A stretch of 64,000 bases of DNA from Mesorhizobium sp. 65-26 (GCA_001899205.1 MKVL01000010.1:267914-331913), one strand, 5' to 3'. Counted from the first letter of the stretch, positions 1 through 8,790 are shown. Notes: a model not told the origin generated them from the letters alone. Made by a program: numbers and translations.

Positions 1-712
1 CGGCACCAGCTCGCGCGGCAGCGTCAGCTTGCCTCGGACGGAAGCGATCGGGTCGCCATTGCCGAGCATCGCTCGCGCCGCCGCGTTGGCGTGCACGATT
101 GCCATGTCCTCCGCCACAAGCACAACGGCGGAACGGGCCGCGTCCAGCGCGGCCTCGAACGTGGCGGCCGCCGAGGTCGAGACATCGAGGATACGGCTGA
201 TGGTGGCGGCGCGCCGCACATGCGGGGCCAGCAGGCGCAGACCTTCCATATCCGCCTCGGTCAGCGGCGCGGAGGATTCGTGGAGGCCGAGGCCGATATT
301 GCCGAGCATCGTGGCATCGCGGGCCAATGCTATGCCGACCTGGTCGACCAGCCCCTGCGGCCGAACCCACTCTTCATAGAAGCGGTTGCCGTTCCATATA
401 TCCGGGCCGGTGACCTTGGACTGGAGGATCGGCTCCTCGAGCGGTAGCTCGGCCAGCCGGCCGGGGCCGCCCCAGAGCTTGATGATATCGTCATTGTAGA
501 TCTGCATCCCGCCGAGGTAGTTCTCGGGAATATTGGTGGAAACCTGCACCACGCCGGCTCCGGTCGGCAGTGCGATCACCGTAAGCGCCCCCAGGTGGAA
601 GCCGAAATGACGCCGCATGTCATCGAGGGCCTTCTGCCAGAGACCGGGTTCGATGATGGCATCATAAAACGTGCCAATCAGTCCATTCAGTTCCGAAAAC
701 TGTTCTGGCAAG
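1..712 (-). CDS. LuxR-family transcriptional regulator, N-terminal part (partial)
   Basis: The minus frame is open from about position 712 off the left edge, so only the first ~237 residues are present. They show the long N-terminal sensory region common in rhizobial LuxR-type regulators: an opening like LNGLIGTFYDAIIEPGLW, a central WVRPQGL segment, and a late PAS-like stretch ending in VVLVAEDMAIVHANAAARAM. The helix-turn-helix expected at the C-terminus lies outside the window, so the family call rests on the sensor region. No ATG fits; TTG at 712 follows a GGGGGAAG ribosome site at normal spacing and is the preferred start. The ligand is unknown. Confidence 0.6.
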
Positions 713-924
713 TTTGCTTCCCCCAAAGCGTTGATCGGCGGATATACAGCATAGGGTGGCCGCCGTGGCCAGCTTGCACAACACACTTGCCCGACTGATC
801 GTTCCACGCCCCGCGATATATTTGTCAGCATGGGCGATCTCCACCAAGTGGTGGACGCCGCACTTCGGCGAGACCGCTAGCTTCGCCCCGGATTTCGAAT
901 CTTTCGGATGGATCAGGCGGGGGC

Positions 925-2154
925 ATGCGGATGGAAGGTAAGTTGGTTCGGGCTGTCGGCCCGTTGGTGGCGGCCGGCGCGGTTGCCGGCATGCTCGTCC
1001 TGGCCGGGGCGGGGGGCGCGATGGCCGACCCGGCGGCGGAGGGCAGCAGCGGGGACTGCGACGGCACCATCGGCGCGCTGGCCTGTGGCGATAACGCCAA
1101 GGTCACCGATTCCGGCGTCGCCGTGGGCTCCAGCTCCGGCGCGGCCGGCTACGGATCGGCCTTCGGCATGCTTTCGAATGCCACCAATCGTGCCGTCGCC
1201 GTCGGCTCCGAGGCGGTCGCCAACGGAAAATCCGTCGCCATCGGCAACCAGTCCCTGGGCGATGCGACCGAAGCTGTCGCCATTGGCGAGAATGCCCGGA
1301 CGGAGGGAGATTACTCGATTGCCATCGGCAGCCACGCCGGCAACACCGGCGACAGGGGCGTGGCACTGGGCGCTGGCAGTTCGGCGGGACAGGACTCCAC
1401 CGCGCTCGGCAACCAGGCAAAGGCGGACCATGCCAATGCAGTGGCCATCGGCAGCAATGTCGAGGCGAGCCGCGACAACCAGGTCGCGATCGGCGGCACG
1501 CAGTCAAATTACACACTGGCCGGCCTGACCTCGTCCGCGAGCGCGGGCTTCCAGTCCGGCAGTACCTATTTCGTCACGACCGACGCCTCCGGCAACCTGG
1601 CGGCGTCCACCTTCGATCTCGCCTCACTCTCCGGCCTGCCGGCGACGGTTGCCCAGAACACTACGGACATCACCAATCTTACCAATACGGTGTCGGGCCA
1701 TACGAGCGAACTTGCCGATCACGAAACGCGCATCACCAACAACACGACCCAGATTGAGCTGAACACCACACAGATCGGGCTGAACACAACGCAGATCGCG
1801 CTACACACAACCCAGATTGCCGACCTCGACACGCGGGTGATGACAAACACCACGAACATCGCCCTGCTGGACGGCCGCGTCGGCAGCCTGGAAAGCGGGC
1901 TGGCGGCGGCGAACGGCAGGATAGACAAGGCCTTCGAAGGCACGGCCATGGCGCTGGCGATGGCCGGAAGCGGCCTTCCCGCCGACAAGAACTACGCCGT
2001 GTCGCTGAACTGGGGTACGTTCCAGGGTGAGCACGCATTCGCCGGCAGCGCGCAGGCGCGCATCAACGACAATGTCATCCTCAGCGGTGGCATCGGTGTC
2101 GGCGCCAGCAACCGCACCGTGGGCGGGCGGGCCGGCGTGACGGTCGCCTGGTAG
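925..2154 (+). CDS. YadA-like trimeric autotransporter adhesin (small)
   Basis: Predicted surface adhesin of the type Vc secretion family. In order: signal peptide (about residues 1-35, ending AMA), a head of left-handed YadA repeats (about 75-195, many copies of AVAIG, such as SVAIGNQ, AVAIGEN and SIAIGSHAG), a short neck, a polar coiled-coil stalk with four tandem NTTQIxL heptads (about 273-300), and a C-terminal YadA anchor of ~75 residues ending in GGRAGVTVAW, which as a trimer forms the outer-membrane barrel. At 409 residues it is small for the family. ATG at 931 has better spacing from the GCGGGGG ribosome site than ATG at 925, so the true start may be six bases later. The binding partner cannot be deduced. 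Confidence 0.88.
   Translation: MRMEGKLVRAVGPLVAAGAVAGMLVLAGAGGAMADPAAEGSSGDCDGTIGALACGDNAKVTDSGVAVGSSSGAAGYGSAFGMLSNATNRAVAVGSEAVANGKSVAIGNQSLGDATEAVAIGENARTEGDYSIAIGSHAGNTGDRGVALGAGSSAGQDSTALGNQAKADHANAVAIGSNVEASRDNQVAIGGTQSNYTLAGLTSSASAGFQSGSTYFVTTDASGNLAASTFDLASLSGLPATVAQNTTDITNLTNTVSGHTSELADHETRITNNTTQIELNTTQIGLNTTQIALHTTQIADLDTRVMTNTTNIALLDGRVGSLESGLAAANGRIDKAFEGTAMALAMAGSGLPADKNYAVSLNWGTFQGEHAFAGSAQARINDNVILSGGIGVGASNRTVGGRAGVTVAW
1741..1824 (+). repeat. four tandem 21-bp repeats encoding NTTQIxL heptads
   Basis: Four consecutive 21-bp units (starting 1741, 1762, 1783 and 1804) inside the adhesin stalk each encode a seven-residue unit, N/H-T-T-Q-I-x-L/D. The register is exactly one heptad, so unit gain or loss would change stalk length without breaking the frame. 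Confidence 0.9.
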
Positions 2155-2174
2155 CGTCGGCAGGGCTTTCGCGA

Positions 2175-2810
2175 ATGGGGTCGCATCCTCCCAAGGCGTG
2201 TTCATGCGCCCGTGCATGGCGCGTGTTCCTGGGCGGCCTTGTCGTGGCGCTCGGCCTTGTCGGCGGCGTGCCGCCGGCCGTGGCGCAAACCGCCAAGGCC
2301 TCGGAAAAGGTCCAGGCCAAGGCGGCCCAGATCGACCGTAACGGCGTCCTGATCCTCGTGCGCGGCACGCTGCTGGCACTCGACCAGGCCAACAAGACCG
2401 GCAACTACACCGTGCTGCGCGACCTTGGCTCGGCCAATTTCCAGGGCAAGAGCGCGGCCGAGCTAGCCGAGATCTTCGCCAACCACCGCAGGCAAGGGCT
2501 CGATTTCGGCGCGGTCGCCGTGCTCGAGCCGCAACTCACCATGCTGCCGCGCATCGAGCCGAACGGCATGCTGCACATGGCGGGCTTCTTCCCGTCGGCG
2601 CCGATGCAGGTGAATTTCGAGCTGATGTTCGAGCCGGTCAACCGGCAGTGGAAGATATTCGGCGTCGCGGTCAATCTTACGCCGGGCGGTCCGCAGGCGC
2701 CCGAGACGCCGGGGGCAGGCTCGGCGAAGCCGGTGGACGCCACGCCGCCAAGCGCCCCCTCGACCGCCGTCGGCGCCCCGACCAAGAAGAGCAGGCCGGC
2801 CAAACCCTGA
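2175..2810 (+). CDS. secreted hypothetical protein with Pro/Ala-rich tail
   Basis: I do not recognise a named family. The protein has a twin-hydrophobic N-terminus with a likely signal peptide cleaved after AVAQ (about residue 37), a folded middle region (about 45-170) containing GVLILVRGTLLALDQANKTG and a repeat-free mixed alpha/beta pattern, and a low-complexity C-terminus rich in Pro, Ala and Lys. This suggests a periplasmic protein. It starts 20 bp after the adhesin stop codon on the same strand, so the two are probably co-transcribed and it might help with adhesin export or cell-surface function, but that is inference from position only. Confidence 0.7.
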   Translation: MGSHPPKACSCARAWRVFLGGLVVALGLVGGVPPAVAQTAKASEKVQAKAAQIDRNGVLILVRGTLLALDQANKTGNYTVLRDLGSANFQGKSAAELAEIFANHRRQGLDFGAVAVLEPQLTMLPRIEPNGMLHMAGFFPSAPMQVNFELMFEPVNRQWKIFGVAVNLTPGGPQAPETPGAGSAKPVDATPPSAPSTAVGAPTKKSRPAKP

Positions 2811-2843
2811 GCGGGCATGCTTGTGCTGCCGCGCGAGCGCTCG

Positions 2844-3584
2844 CTACCCCAGCCACAACCACAGCGCGCCGACGACGACGACCGCCGCCAGCACGCTGGC
2901 GGCGAGCATCAGGTAGGAGCCAATGATCATGCTTCGGATGATCTTCTTGATCGTCTCTCGGTCGTTGAGGTTGGGGAATGGCTCGTTCGGCCGCGCCACG
3001 CCGAGAAAGTCGCACAGCGGCCCCCAGCCTTCGCTGACCTTGAAGACCAGCAGCTTCTCCGGCGGCACGGCCGCCTTCACCTCCTCGATGTAGGAATTGT
3101 AGCGCGCCACCGCCTTGTCGCGGTCGTCCATGACGTCCTTCAGCGTGCGGCCCCAGACAAGCTTGTGCGACATGTCGCCGAACTTGCGGCCGAACGGCGT
3201 CAGCCACTCGAGAATCTTGAACTGCCAGACATTCTCGCTGAAGTAGATCGTGTCGATGGTGCTTTCATACCAGGCCTCGGCGCCACGAGGATGCAGCGTC
3301 AGCAGCACCTTGGCGTCGGGGTAGGCGACCATCAGTTCGCGCCACACGCAGCAGCCCGGATTGTCGACGGTCGCGCTGTAATTGGCGAAGACCCGGTTCC
3401 AGTCCTGCTGCGTGCCGGGCGGGTCGTTGGCTACCTTGCGCCAGAAGTCCAGATGGCCCTTGTTGGCCTTGTTGATGATGACTTCCTGCATGTGATAGCT
3501 CGGCAGGCCGAGCTTGTTGAGCGCCGCGAAGGTCGACCATGTGCCGGTGCGGCCGAAACCGGCCCCTATGAGCCTGAGCGTCAT
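2844..3584 (-). CDS. sulfotransferase family protein with C-terminal membrane anchor
   Basis: Resembles the Sulfotransfer_4 group, which is predicted to move a sulfuryl group from PAPS to an acceptor. The N-terminal GRTGTWS motif (residues 11-17) matches the 5'-phosphosulfate loop of PAPS enzymes, and the length (246) is usual. The C-terminal ~25 residues (SYLMLAASVLAAVVVVGALW) form one transmembrane segment, suggesting the enzyme is tethered to the membrane. The start at 3584 is preceded by a GGGGGGA-rich ribosome site. It is convergent with the secreted protein at 2175. The acceptor substrate is unknown. Confidence 0.82.
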   Translation of the reverse strand: MTLRLIGAGFGRTGTWSTFAALNKLGLPSYHMQEVIINKANKGHLDFWRKVANDPPGTQQDWNRVFANYSATVDNPGCCVWRELMVAYPDAKVLLTLHPRGAEAWYESTIDTIYFSENVWQFKILEWLTPFGRKFGDMSHKLVWGRTLKDVMDDRDKAVARYNSYIEEVKAAVPPEKLLVFKVSEGWGPLCDFLGVARPNEPFPNLNDRETIKKIIRSMIIGSYLMLAASVLAAVVVVGALWLWLG

Positions 3585-3754
3585 TCCCCCGATCCCCCCT
3601 CAATCCGGATCGAAATTTCTCATGAATCCGGATTTCGCGAATTACGTTGCGTCCAGGTCGCGAAGTCCGCAACGTCTTTCTATTAGCAGTCTCGAAAATG
3701 TGTTCGGCGGTGGGCCACGCGGAATGGGTTGCTGGCTATTCCAGCGCGCGTGGA

Positions 3755-3793
3755 GGCCTGATATAGGTCAGTGAGACTGACCTATATCAGGCC
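3755..3793. promoter_or_regulatory. perfect 18-bp inverted repeat in the leader of the aminotransferase gene
   Basis: Two perfectly complementary 18-base arms (3755-3772, GGCCTGATATAGGTCAGT, and 3776-3793) are separated by only GAG. The element ends one base before the GGAGGA ribosome site of the next gene. As DNA it is an ideal dimeric operator; as RNA it would be a very stable hairpin directly beside the ribosome site. No run of T follows, so a simple terminator is unlikely. Confidence 0.85.
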
Positions 3794-3808
3794 TGGAGGA
3801 GACCGCCC

Positions 3809-5035
3809 GTGACACTGATGAACATCCTCGCCTCGCGCTCGTCGCGCATGAAGGCTTCCGAGATTCGCGAACTGCTGAAGCTGCTCGACCAGCCCGACAT
3901 CATCTCGTTCGCCGGCGGCATCCCCGATGCCTCGCTGTTTCCGGCCGAGGCGATCGCCGGCGCCTACCAGGCGGTGCTGTCGGGCGGGGAGGCCGGAGCG
4001 GCGCTGCAATACCAGGTAAGCGAGGGTTACGCGCCGCTGCGCCACTGGCTAGCCAGCGAGATGGGCAAGCTGGGCGTCGCCTGTGACGAGGGCAACATCT
4101 TCATCACCTCGGGTTCGCAGCAGGCGCTCGACTATCTCGGCAAGCTCTTCCTGTCGCCCGGCGACACGGCGCTGGTCACCTGGCCGACCTATCTCGGCGC
4201 GCTGCAGGCCTTCAATGCCTACGAGCCGCGCTACGACAGACTGACGCTGGATGGCGGCAACATGACTCCTGACGCCTATCGCGCGGCGGCCGCGGCCCCG
4301 AGCGCCGCGTCGAAAGAGGGCGGGCGGGTGAAATTCGCCTATCTGGTGCCGGACTTCGCCAACCCGACCGGCAACACGCTGAACCGCCAGCAGCGCGAGG
4401 CGGTGCTCGACCTTGCCGGAGAGCTCGACATCGCCGTCATCGAGGACGCCGCCTATCGCGCGCTGCGCTATGATGGCGAGCCGGTGCCGCCGATCCTTGC
4501 GCTCGACTGTGCGCGCTCGGGCGGTATCGACAAGGCGCGCACGCTTTATTGCGGTTCGTTCTCGAAGATTCTGTCGCCGGGCATGCGCGTGGGCTGGGTC
4601 TGCGCGCCACGCCACGTGGTGGAGAAGCTCGTCCTGATGAAGCAGGCTTCCGACCTGCATAGCCCCTCGGTCAACCAGATGGTGATGCACCGCGTGGCCG
4701 AAACCGTGTTCGACGGCCAGGTCGACAGTCTGATCGGCGCCTATCGCCAGCGCCGCGACGCGCTCATCGCTGCGCTGGACGCTCACATGCCGCAGGGCGT
4801 CACCTGGAGCAGGCCGGAAGGCGGCATGTTCGTGTGGGTGACGCTGCCCGAGGGCGCGGACGCGGCGGCGCTGCTGGCGCGCTCGGTCGCGGAGGCACGC
4901 GTCGCCTTCGTACCGGGCAGCGCCTTCTTCGCCGACGGCACCGGGCGCAACACGCTGCGACTTTCCTTCACGCTCGCCAACCGACGCGCGGTGGAGGAGG
5001 GCGTTCCGAGGCTGGCCGCGCTGCTGCGCGGCTGA
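3809..5035 (+). CDS. PLP-dependent aminotransferase, class I/II (2-aminoadipate/aromatic type)
   Basis: Fold-type I aminotransferase of 408 residues, close in pattern to LysN/2-aminoadipate transaminases and to the catalytic half of MocR regulators, but without a GntR DNA-binding domain. Visible hallmarks are the N-terminal SFAGGIPD segment, the LQYQVSEGYAPLR strand, TSGSQQALD near the cofactor phosphate, PDFANPTGNT, the aspartate of IEDAAYRALRYDGE, and the Schiff-base lysine in GSFSKILSPGMRVGW. GTG at 3809 lies nine bases after GGAGGAG and is chosen over the ATG at 3818. The substrate amino acid cannot be fixed from sequence. An exceptional palindrome sits just upstream. Confidence 0.88.
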   Translation: MTLMNILASRSSRMKASEIRELLKLLDQPDIISFAGGIPDASLFPAEAIAGAYQAVLSGGEAGAALQYQVSEGYAPLRHWLASEMGKLGVACDEGNIFITSGSQQALDYLGKLFLSPGDTALVTWPTYLGALQAFNAYEPRYDRLTLDGGNMTPDAYRAAAAAPSAASKEGGRVKFAYLVPDFANPTGNTLNRQQREAVLDLAGELDIAVIEDAAYRALRYDGEPVPPILALDCARSGGIDKARTLYCGSFSKILSPGMRVGWVCAPRHVVEKLVLMKQASDLHSPSVNQMVMHRVAETVFDGQVDSLIGAYRQRRDALIAALDAHMPQGVTWSRPEGGMFVWVTLPEGADAAALLARSVAEARVAFVPGSAFFADGTGRNTLRLSFTLANRRAVEEGVPRLAALLRG

Positions 5036-5221
5036 GGTTCGTGCGGTCCGACGTCGGACGGCCGCGAGCCGACAGGGGTGTCCATCAAACGAATGTGATG
5101 AATGGACAGGGTCCGGTTTCGCGAATGTGATTTACCGCCGAAACCTGAATTCGGCTAATTTCATGTTGATCCACACCCCCAGGATCAGCAGTCCGCCAAG
5201 TCCCACCTTGGTGGCCTGAAC

Positions 5222-5254
5222 AAAAACCCGCCGGGCTCCCGCCGGCGGGTTTTT
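5222..5254. terminator. bidirectional intrinsic terminator
   Basis: A 13-bp perfect stem (AAAAACCCGCCGG, 5222-5234, with its complement at 5242-5254) and a 7-base loop, with a T run on the plus strand and an equivalent T run on the minus strand. It would stop transcription from the aminotransferase on one side and from the short DUF1236-like gene on the other. Confidence 0.9.
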
Positions 5255-5368
5255 AATTTGTCGGGACCAGATTTGCGTGAGGCCACGCGGCACCGCAGAC
5301 TGGATCGAGGTGCTTCGCGGACAGATTCCGGAGACACATCCAAGTCACTGTTTCCACACGCTTGGCTG

Positions 5369-5566
5369 TCAGTTCAGCGCCTTGATGATCCGGTGCGTAT
5401 CGGGGTCGACCGTCTGGCTGTCGATGACCGTGTAGCAGTACTTCACGCTCGGAACCTCGTGCAGCACGATGGTGTCCGGCAGCGACGAGCCAAGGCTCAA
5501 CTGCACGGGAGCCGCACGGATGCCAGTGGTTCCTTCCTCACATATTCGCGGGCGGCTGAGGTCCAT
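5369..5566 (-). pseudogene. DUF1236-like fragment or very short gene
   Basis: The 65-residue product ends in a segment (LPDTIVLHEVPSVKYCYTVI followed by DPDTHRIIKAL) that matches the C-terminal half of DUF1236, a periplasmic domain common in rhizobia. Full-length DUF1236 proteins have a signal peptide and upstream repeats, and none is visible here; the typical proline/tyrosine stretch in the middle of the domain is also shortened. I therefore read it as a decayed remnant rather than a working gene. A terminator at 5222-5254 lies downstream. Confidence 0.45.
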
Positions 5567-5677
5567 CGCGCGACAGTCGAAATCGGCGGTCAGCGCGGAC
5601 GGTTTTTCGCCGGCAGTTCCCTGGGATGGTTGCGGACGCCCGTCAGGTCCCTGTCATTGCTGACGAGGCCGCCAATG

Positions 5678-6211
5678 TCATGTGAGCGCCGCCGGACCGA
5701 CTTCGATCGGCAGCAGCATCTCGATGTCCCGCTGGACGTCTTCGCCGACAGTGAAGTCGATGGTGCCGACATCAGCAAATCCCGAGCGCCTGTAGAAGGC
5801 GATGGCGCGGGCGTTCTTCTCGAAGACGGTCAGCCGCAGGCCGGCGGCCCCGCGCTGCCGGCACTCGCCGCGAAGTGCATCGAGAAGCCGGCCGGCGAGT
5901 CCGGTGCCCCTGCATCCTGCCTCGACGTAGAGGCGATTGAGTAGCGCCTCGCCGGGCGCGAGCATGACGAGATGCGCATATCCCAGGATGGCGTCCTGGT
6001 CGCCGGCTTTCACGGCCAGGAGCACGACGCCGCGAGGATCGACGATCTCGGCCCGCTGCCGTTCGCTCCCGAAATTGCCGGCGATATAGTCGGCAAGGTC
6101 GGAAGCGGCCGTGTCGGCGGCGTAGGTTTCGCGGAAGAGACCGGCGGCGAACGTCGAGAGCGCCTCGGCGTCACGCTGCATTGCGCATCGCAAGACTATG
6201 TCCGTCATCAT
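5678..6211 (-). CDS. GNAT-family N-acetyltransferase
   Basis: Predicted acetyl-CoA-dependent acetyltransferase of ~178 residues. The core GNAT pattern is clear: a LNRLYVEAGCRGTGLAGRLL stretch that carries the acetyl-CoA pyrophosphate loop (Q/RxxGxG/A-type), followed by LTVFEKNARAIAFYRRSGF, the usual motif B. The frame is open further upstream, but ATGATG at 6206-6211 follows a GGGGATG ribosome site and gives the normal family length. The acceptor is unknown; related proteins acetylate small amines, antibiotics or protein N-termini. Confidence 0.82.
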   Translation of the reverse strand: MMTDIVLRCAMQRDAEALSTFAAGLFRETYAADTAASDLADYIAGNFGSERQRAEIVDPRGVVLLAVKAGDQDAILGYAHLVMLAPGEALLNRLYVEAGCRGTGLAGRLLDALRGECRQRGAAGLRLTVFEKNARAIAFYRRSGFADVGTIDFTVGEDVQRDIEMLLPIEVGPAALT

Positions 6212-6487
6212 GTCACATCCCCGCCCATTGGTGACAATCATGGCTTCGGCCCCCCAAGCCCAGCATGCTGGCCAGGATAATACACCTGAATGCCGTGATT
6301 TCGAAACGCGCCGGCGATGCTTTCCCACGGCGCGTGAAATGTCCTGAAACGCTCGGGGAAATTTCCGTGAAATTGGGTTTAAACGCTGCTCGCGCCTGCT
6401 TTCCCATACACAGGCCTGTCGCGCATCTGGCAGGCCGGCGTCCCGGTCCATGCACCGCAAGACGGGGCGCGGACCGGGTGGAAGATA

Positions 6488-7360
6488 TCAGGCCTTGGTC
6501 GCTTCCAGCTTGTCCTGCGTCCTCGTCTCGAAGTCGCTGGCGTCGTGGCGCTCATGCAACTGGCTCGACAACTCACCGGAGACGCGGTTGACGATGCGGC
6601 CGCGCCGCACGGCGGGACGCGCCGCAATGGCATCGGCCCAGCGCTGCACGTTCTTGTACTCCTCGACCTGCAGGAATGCGGCGGAATCGTCATACATGCG
6701 GCCTTTGGCCAGCCCGCCATACCAGGGCCACACCGCCATGTCGGCGATCGTATAGTCCGGACCGCCCAGATATTCGCTGATCGCAAGGCGGCGGTCGAGC
6801 ACGTCCATCTGGCGCTTCACCTCCATGGCGAAACGGTCGATGGCATACTCGATCTTCTGCGGCGCGTAGCTGTAGAAATGGCCGAAGCCGCCGCCGAGAT
6901 AGGGCGCTGAGCCCATCTGCCAGAATAGCCAGCTGAAGGTCTCGGCGCGCGCCGCGCGCTCGTTTGGCAGGAAGGCGCCGAACTTTTCCGCCAGATAGGT
7001 CAGGATCGAACCGGATTCGAACACGCGCACCGGCTTCGGCTCGCTCCTGTCGAGCAGCGCCGGGATCTTGGAGTTGGGGTTAACCTCGACGAAGCCGCTG
7101 CCGAACTGGTCGCCGTCGCCGATCCGGATCAGCCAGGCATCGTATTCCGCCCCGGAATGGCCGAGCGCCAGAAGTTCCTCCAGCATGATGGTGACCTTCT
7201 GGCCGTTGGGCGTCGCCAGCGAGTAGAGCTGCAGCGGGTGCTTGCCGACCGGCAGTTCCTTCTCATGCGTCGGGCCGGCGATGGGGCGGTTGATGCTGGC
7301 GAAGGTACCGCCGCTCGGCTTGTTCCAGGTCCAGACTTTGGGCGGAGTGTAGTCGTTCAT
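6488..7360 (-). CDS. yghU: glutathione-dependent disulfide-bond oxidoreductase (YghU-type GST)
   Basis: A 290-residue glutathione transferase-fold protein of the Nu-class YghU/YfcG group, which reduces disulfides with glutathione in the cytoplasm. The long N-terminal extension before the thioredoxin-like domain (WTWNKPSGGTFASINRPIAG), the TPNGQKVTIMLEE segment that holds the active-site threonine/asparagine pair, NPNSKIPALLD, and the C-terminal helix YTIADMAVWPWYGGL are all characteristic. The frame extends upstream, but ATG at 7360 starts the conserved region. It is divergent from the Deg-like gene at 7743. Confidence 0.92.
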   Translation of the reverse strand: MNDYTPPKVWTWNKPSGGTFASINRPIAGPTHEKELPVGKHPLQLYSLATPNGQKVTIMLEELLALGHSGAEYDAWLIRIGDGDQFGSGFVEVNPNSKIPALLDRSEPKPVRVFESGSILTYLAEKFGAFLPNERAARAETFSWLFWQMGSAPYLGGGFGHFYSYAPQKIEYAIDRFAMEVKRQMDVLDRRLAISEYLGGPDYTIADMAVWPWYGGLAKGRMYDDSAAFLQVEEYKNVQRWADAIAARPAVRRGRIVNRVSGELSSQLHERHDASDFETRTQDKLEATKA

Positions 7361-7742
7361 CTTCCAGGTCCCGTCGATTACTGTTGCGGTTTTCCGGGAT
7401 GTAGAACGCTCCCGGCGAATGGCAGAACGCCCTAAGTAGGCAGCGGCGGCGCGGGCCGCAATCGATAAAAGTTCAACATCCGTTGAACCATTGTCAACAT
7501 GGCGTGCCTTGGCCTGGAGTTCGGCCTTGCCATGGCGCGCGCAATCCATACCTATAGTGAGACCCTGCCTGCCATTCCCGCGACGCCGAAGCCGGCATGA
7601 TTTCGATGTCGGGCAAGCGGGTGGGTGTCGAAAACGAAACGACACTGGGAACAAGGAGTTGCCTCTATCCGTTGGGTTCTGGAATTCGCGTGATATCGCG
7701 GGTGCAGGATCGGGATACCGGCTTCCAACCAAGGATGATCCG
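7361..7742. other. intergenic region between divergent genes
   Basis: This 382-bp stretch separates the yghU-like start (7360) from the Deg-like start (7743) and should carry both promoters. I see a locally AT-richer patch around 7460-7500 but no operator-like palindrome or RNA gene. An upstream in-frame extension of the plus-strand gene exists but lacks protein-like composition. Confidence 0.5.
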
Positions 7743-8648
7743 ATGAGCATCGATTCCGTTATGCATTCTGTCGTGGCCGTGCGTGCCACCGTCCCGGAGG
7801 ACGCCTTCACGGCGGGCGCTCTCGGCACGCGTCGCGAGGGCAGCGGTGTGGTCATCCGGGAAGACGGGCTGGTGCTGACGATCGGCTATCTCATCACCGA
7901 AGCCGACGAGGTGTGGCTGACGACGCATGACGGCCGCATCGTGCCGGCCCATCCCACTGCCTACGACCAGGTGACGGGCTTCGGCCTCGTTCAGGCGCTG
8001 GCGCCACTCAACCTGCCGGCCGTGGCGCTGGGCGACGCCGCTCACGCCCGTATCGGCGATACCGTGGTGCTGGCAGACGGCATCGGCCAGAGCGTGCGGG
8101 CGGTCATCGTCGGCAAGCAGGAGTTCGCCGGCTATTGGGAATATCTGCTGGAGGAGGCGATCTTCATCGCGCCGGCGCACCCCTCCTGGGGCGGCGCGGC
8201 GCTGTTCGACGTCGACGGCAGGCTGTTGGGCATCGGCTCGCTGCGGCTGGAGATGAGCCGCAACGGCGAGGTGTCGGACATCAACATGGTGGTGCCGATC
8301 GATCTCTTGCCGCCGATCCTCGACGATCTCCTGACGCGCGGGCAGGTGGCCACGCCGCCGCGTCCGTGGCTCGGCGCCTTCTCGGCCGACAGCGACGGCA
8401 AGGTGGTGGTGATGAGCGTGGCCGAAGGTGGCCCCGCCGCCAAGGCCGGCCTGCGCCGCGGCGACGTCATCTCGGACGTGCGCGACGGCCATGTCGAGGG
8501 ACTTGCCGATTTCTACCGAAAGCTCTGGCAGGCCGGCCCGGCGGGCGCCGAAATCCCGATCCGGGTCGTGCGCGACGGCCGCGATGCCTGGCTGCGCGTC
8601 AAGTCGGCCGACCGGGGCTCGTTTCTGCGCAAACCGAGCCTGCAGTAG
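7743..8648 (+). CDS. Deg/HtrA-like protein without catalytic triad (pseudoprotease) plus PDZ
   Basis: The 301-residue protein has the S1C trypsin-like fold (about residues 10-195) and a C-terminal PDZ domain (about 205-290, with VAEGGPAAKAGLRRGDVI). The triad positions are replaced: the TNNHV histidine position reads TIGYLI (Tyr49), the usual Asp position reads TGFGLV (Gly79), and the GNSGGP serine position reads PSWGGAAL (Trp149). No signal peptide is visible, so it is probably cytoplasmic. It should bind peptides or protein tails rather than cut them. The start is supported by AAGGATG upstream, and the reading frame is intact, which argues for a maintained non-catalytic function. Confidence 0.85.
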   Translation: MSIDSVMHSVVAVRATVPEDAFTAGALGTRREGSGVVIREDGLVLTIGYLITEADEVWLTTHDGRIVPAHPTAYDQVTGFGLVQALAPLNLPAVALGDAAHARIGDTVVLADGIGQSVRAVIVGKQEFAGYWEYLLEEAIFIAPAHPSWGGAALFDVDGRLLGIGSLRLEMSRNGEVSDINMVVPIDLLPPILDDLLTRGQVATPPRPWLGAFSADSDGKVVVMSVAEGGPAAKAGLRRGDVISDVRDGHVEGLADFYRKLWQAGPAGAEIPIRVVRDGRDAWLRVKSADRGSFLRKPSLQ

Positions 8649-8790
8649 GAGCCAGGCCATGCCTCCTGACCGACAACGACGTTGGATAAGGGGGGTGGCG
8701 GGCGCCGGCTTTCCGGTGGTGGTGCCCGGTAACTTTTTCTTGTCTGGTTGCAGCCTAGGGTACCCAGGGTTGCTGCGGGCGAAAACAGGC

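Noticed and set aside
5036-5221. Possible small RNA ending at the 5222 terminator
   Set aside because: The terminator is convincing, but no promoter or conserved RNA motif can be seen; the sequence is equally well the 3' leader of the aminotransferase transcript.
5590-5778. 62-codon minus frame with GGLVSNDRDLTGVRNH, faintly like the end of a PIN-domain toxin
   Set aside because: Too short, overlaps the GNAT gene, and lacks the acidic PIN residues.
7491-7742. In-frame upstream extension of the Deg-like gene, which might have supplied a signal peptide
   Set aside because: The extension has no hydrophobic export signal, has off-frame-like composition, and ATG 7743 has its own ribosome site.
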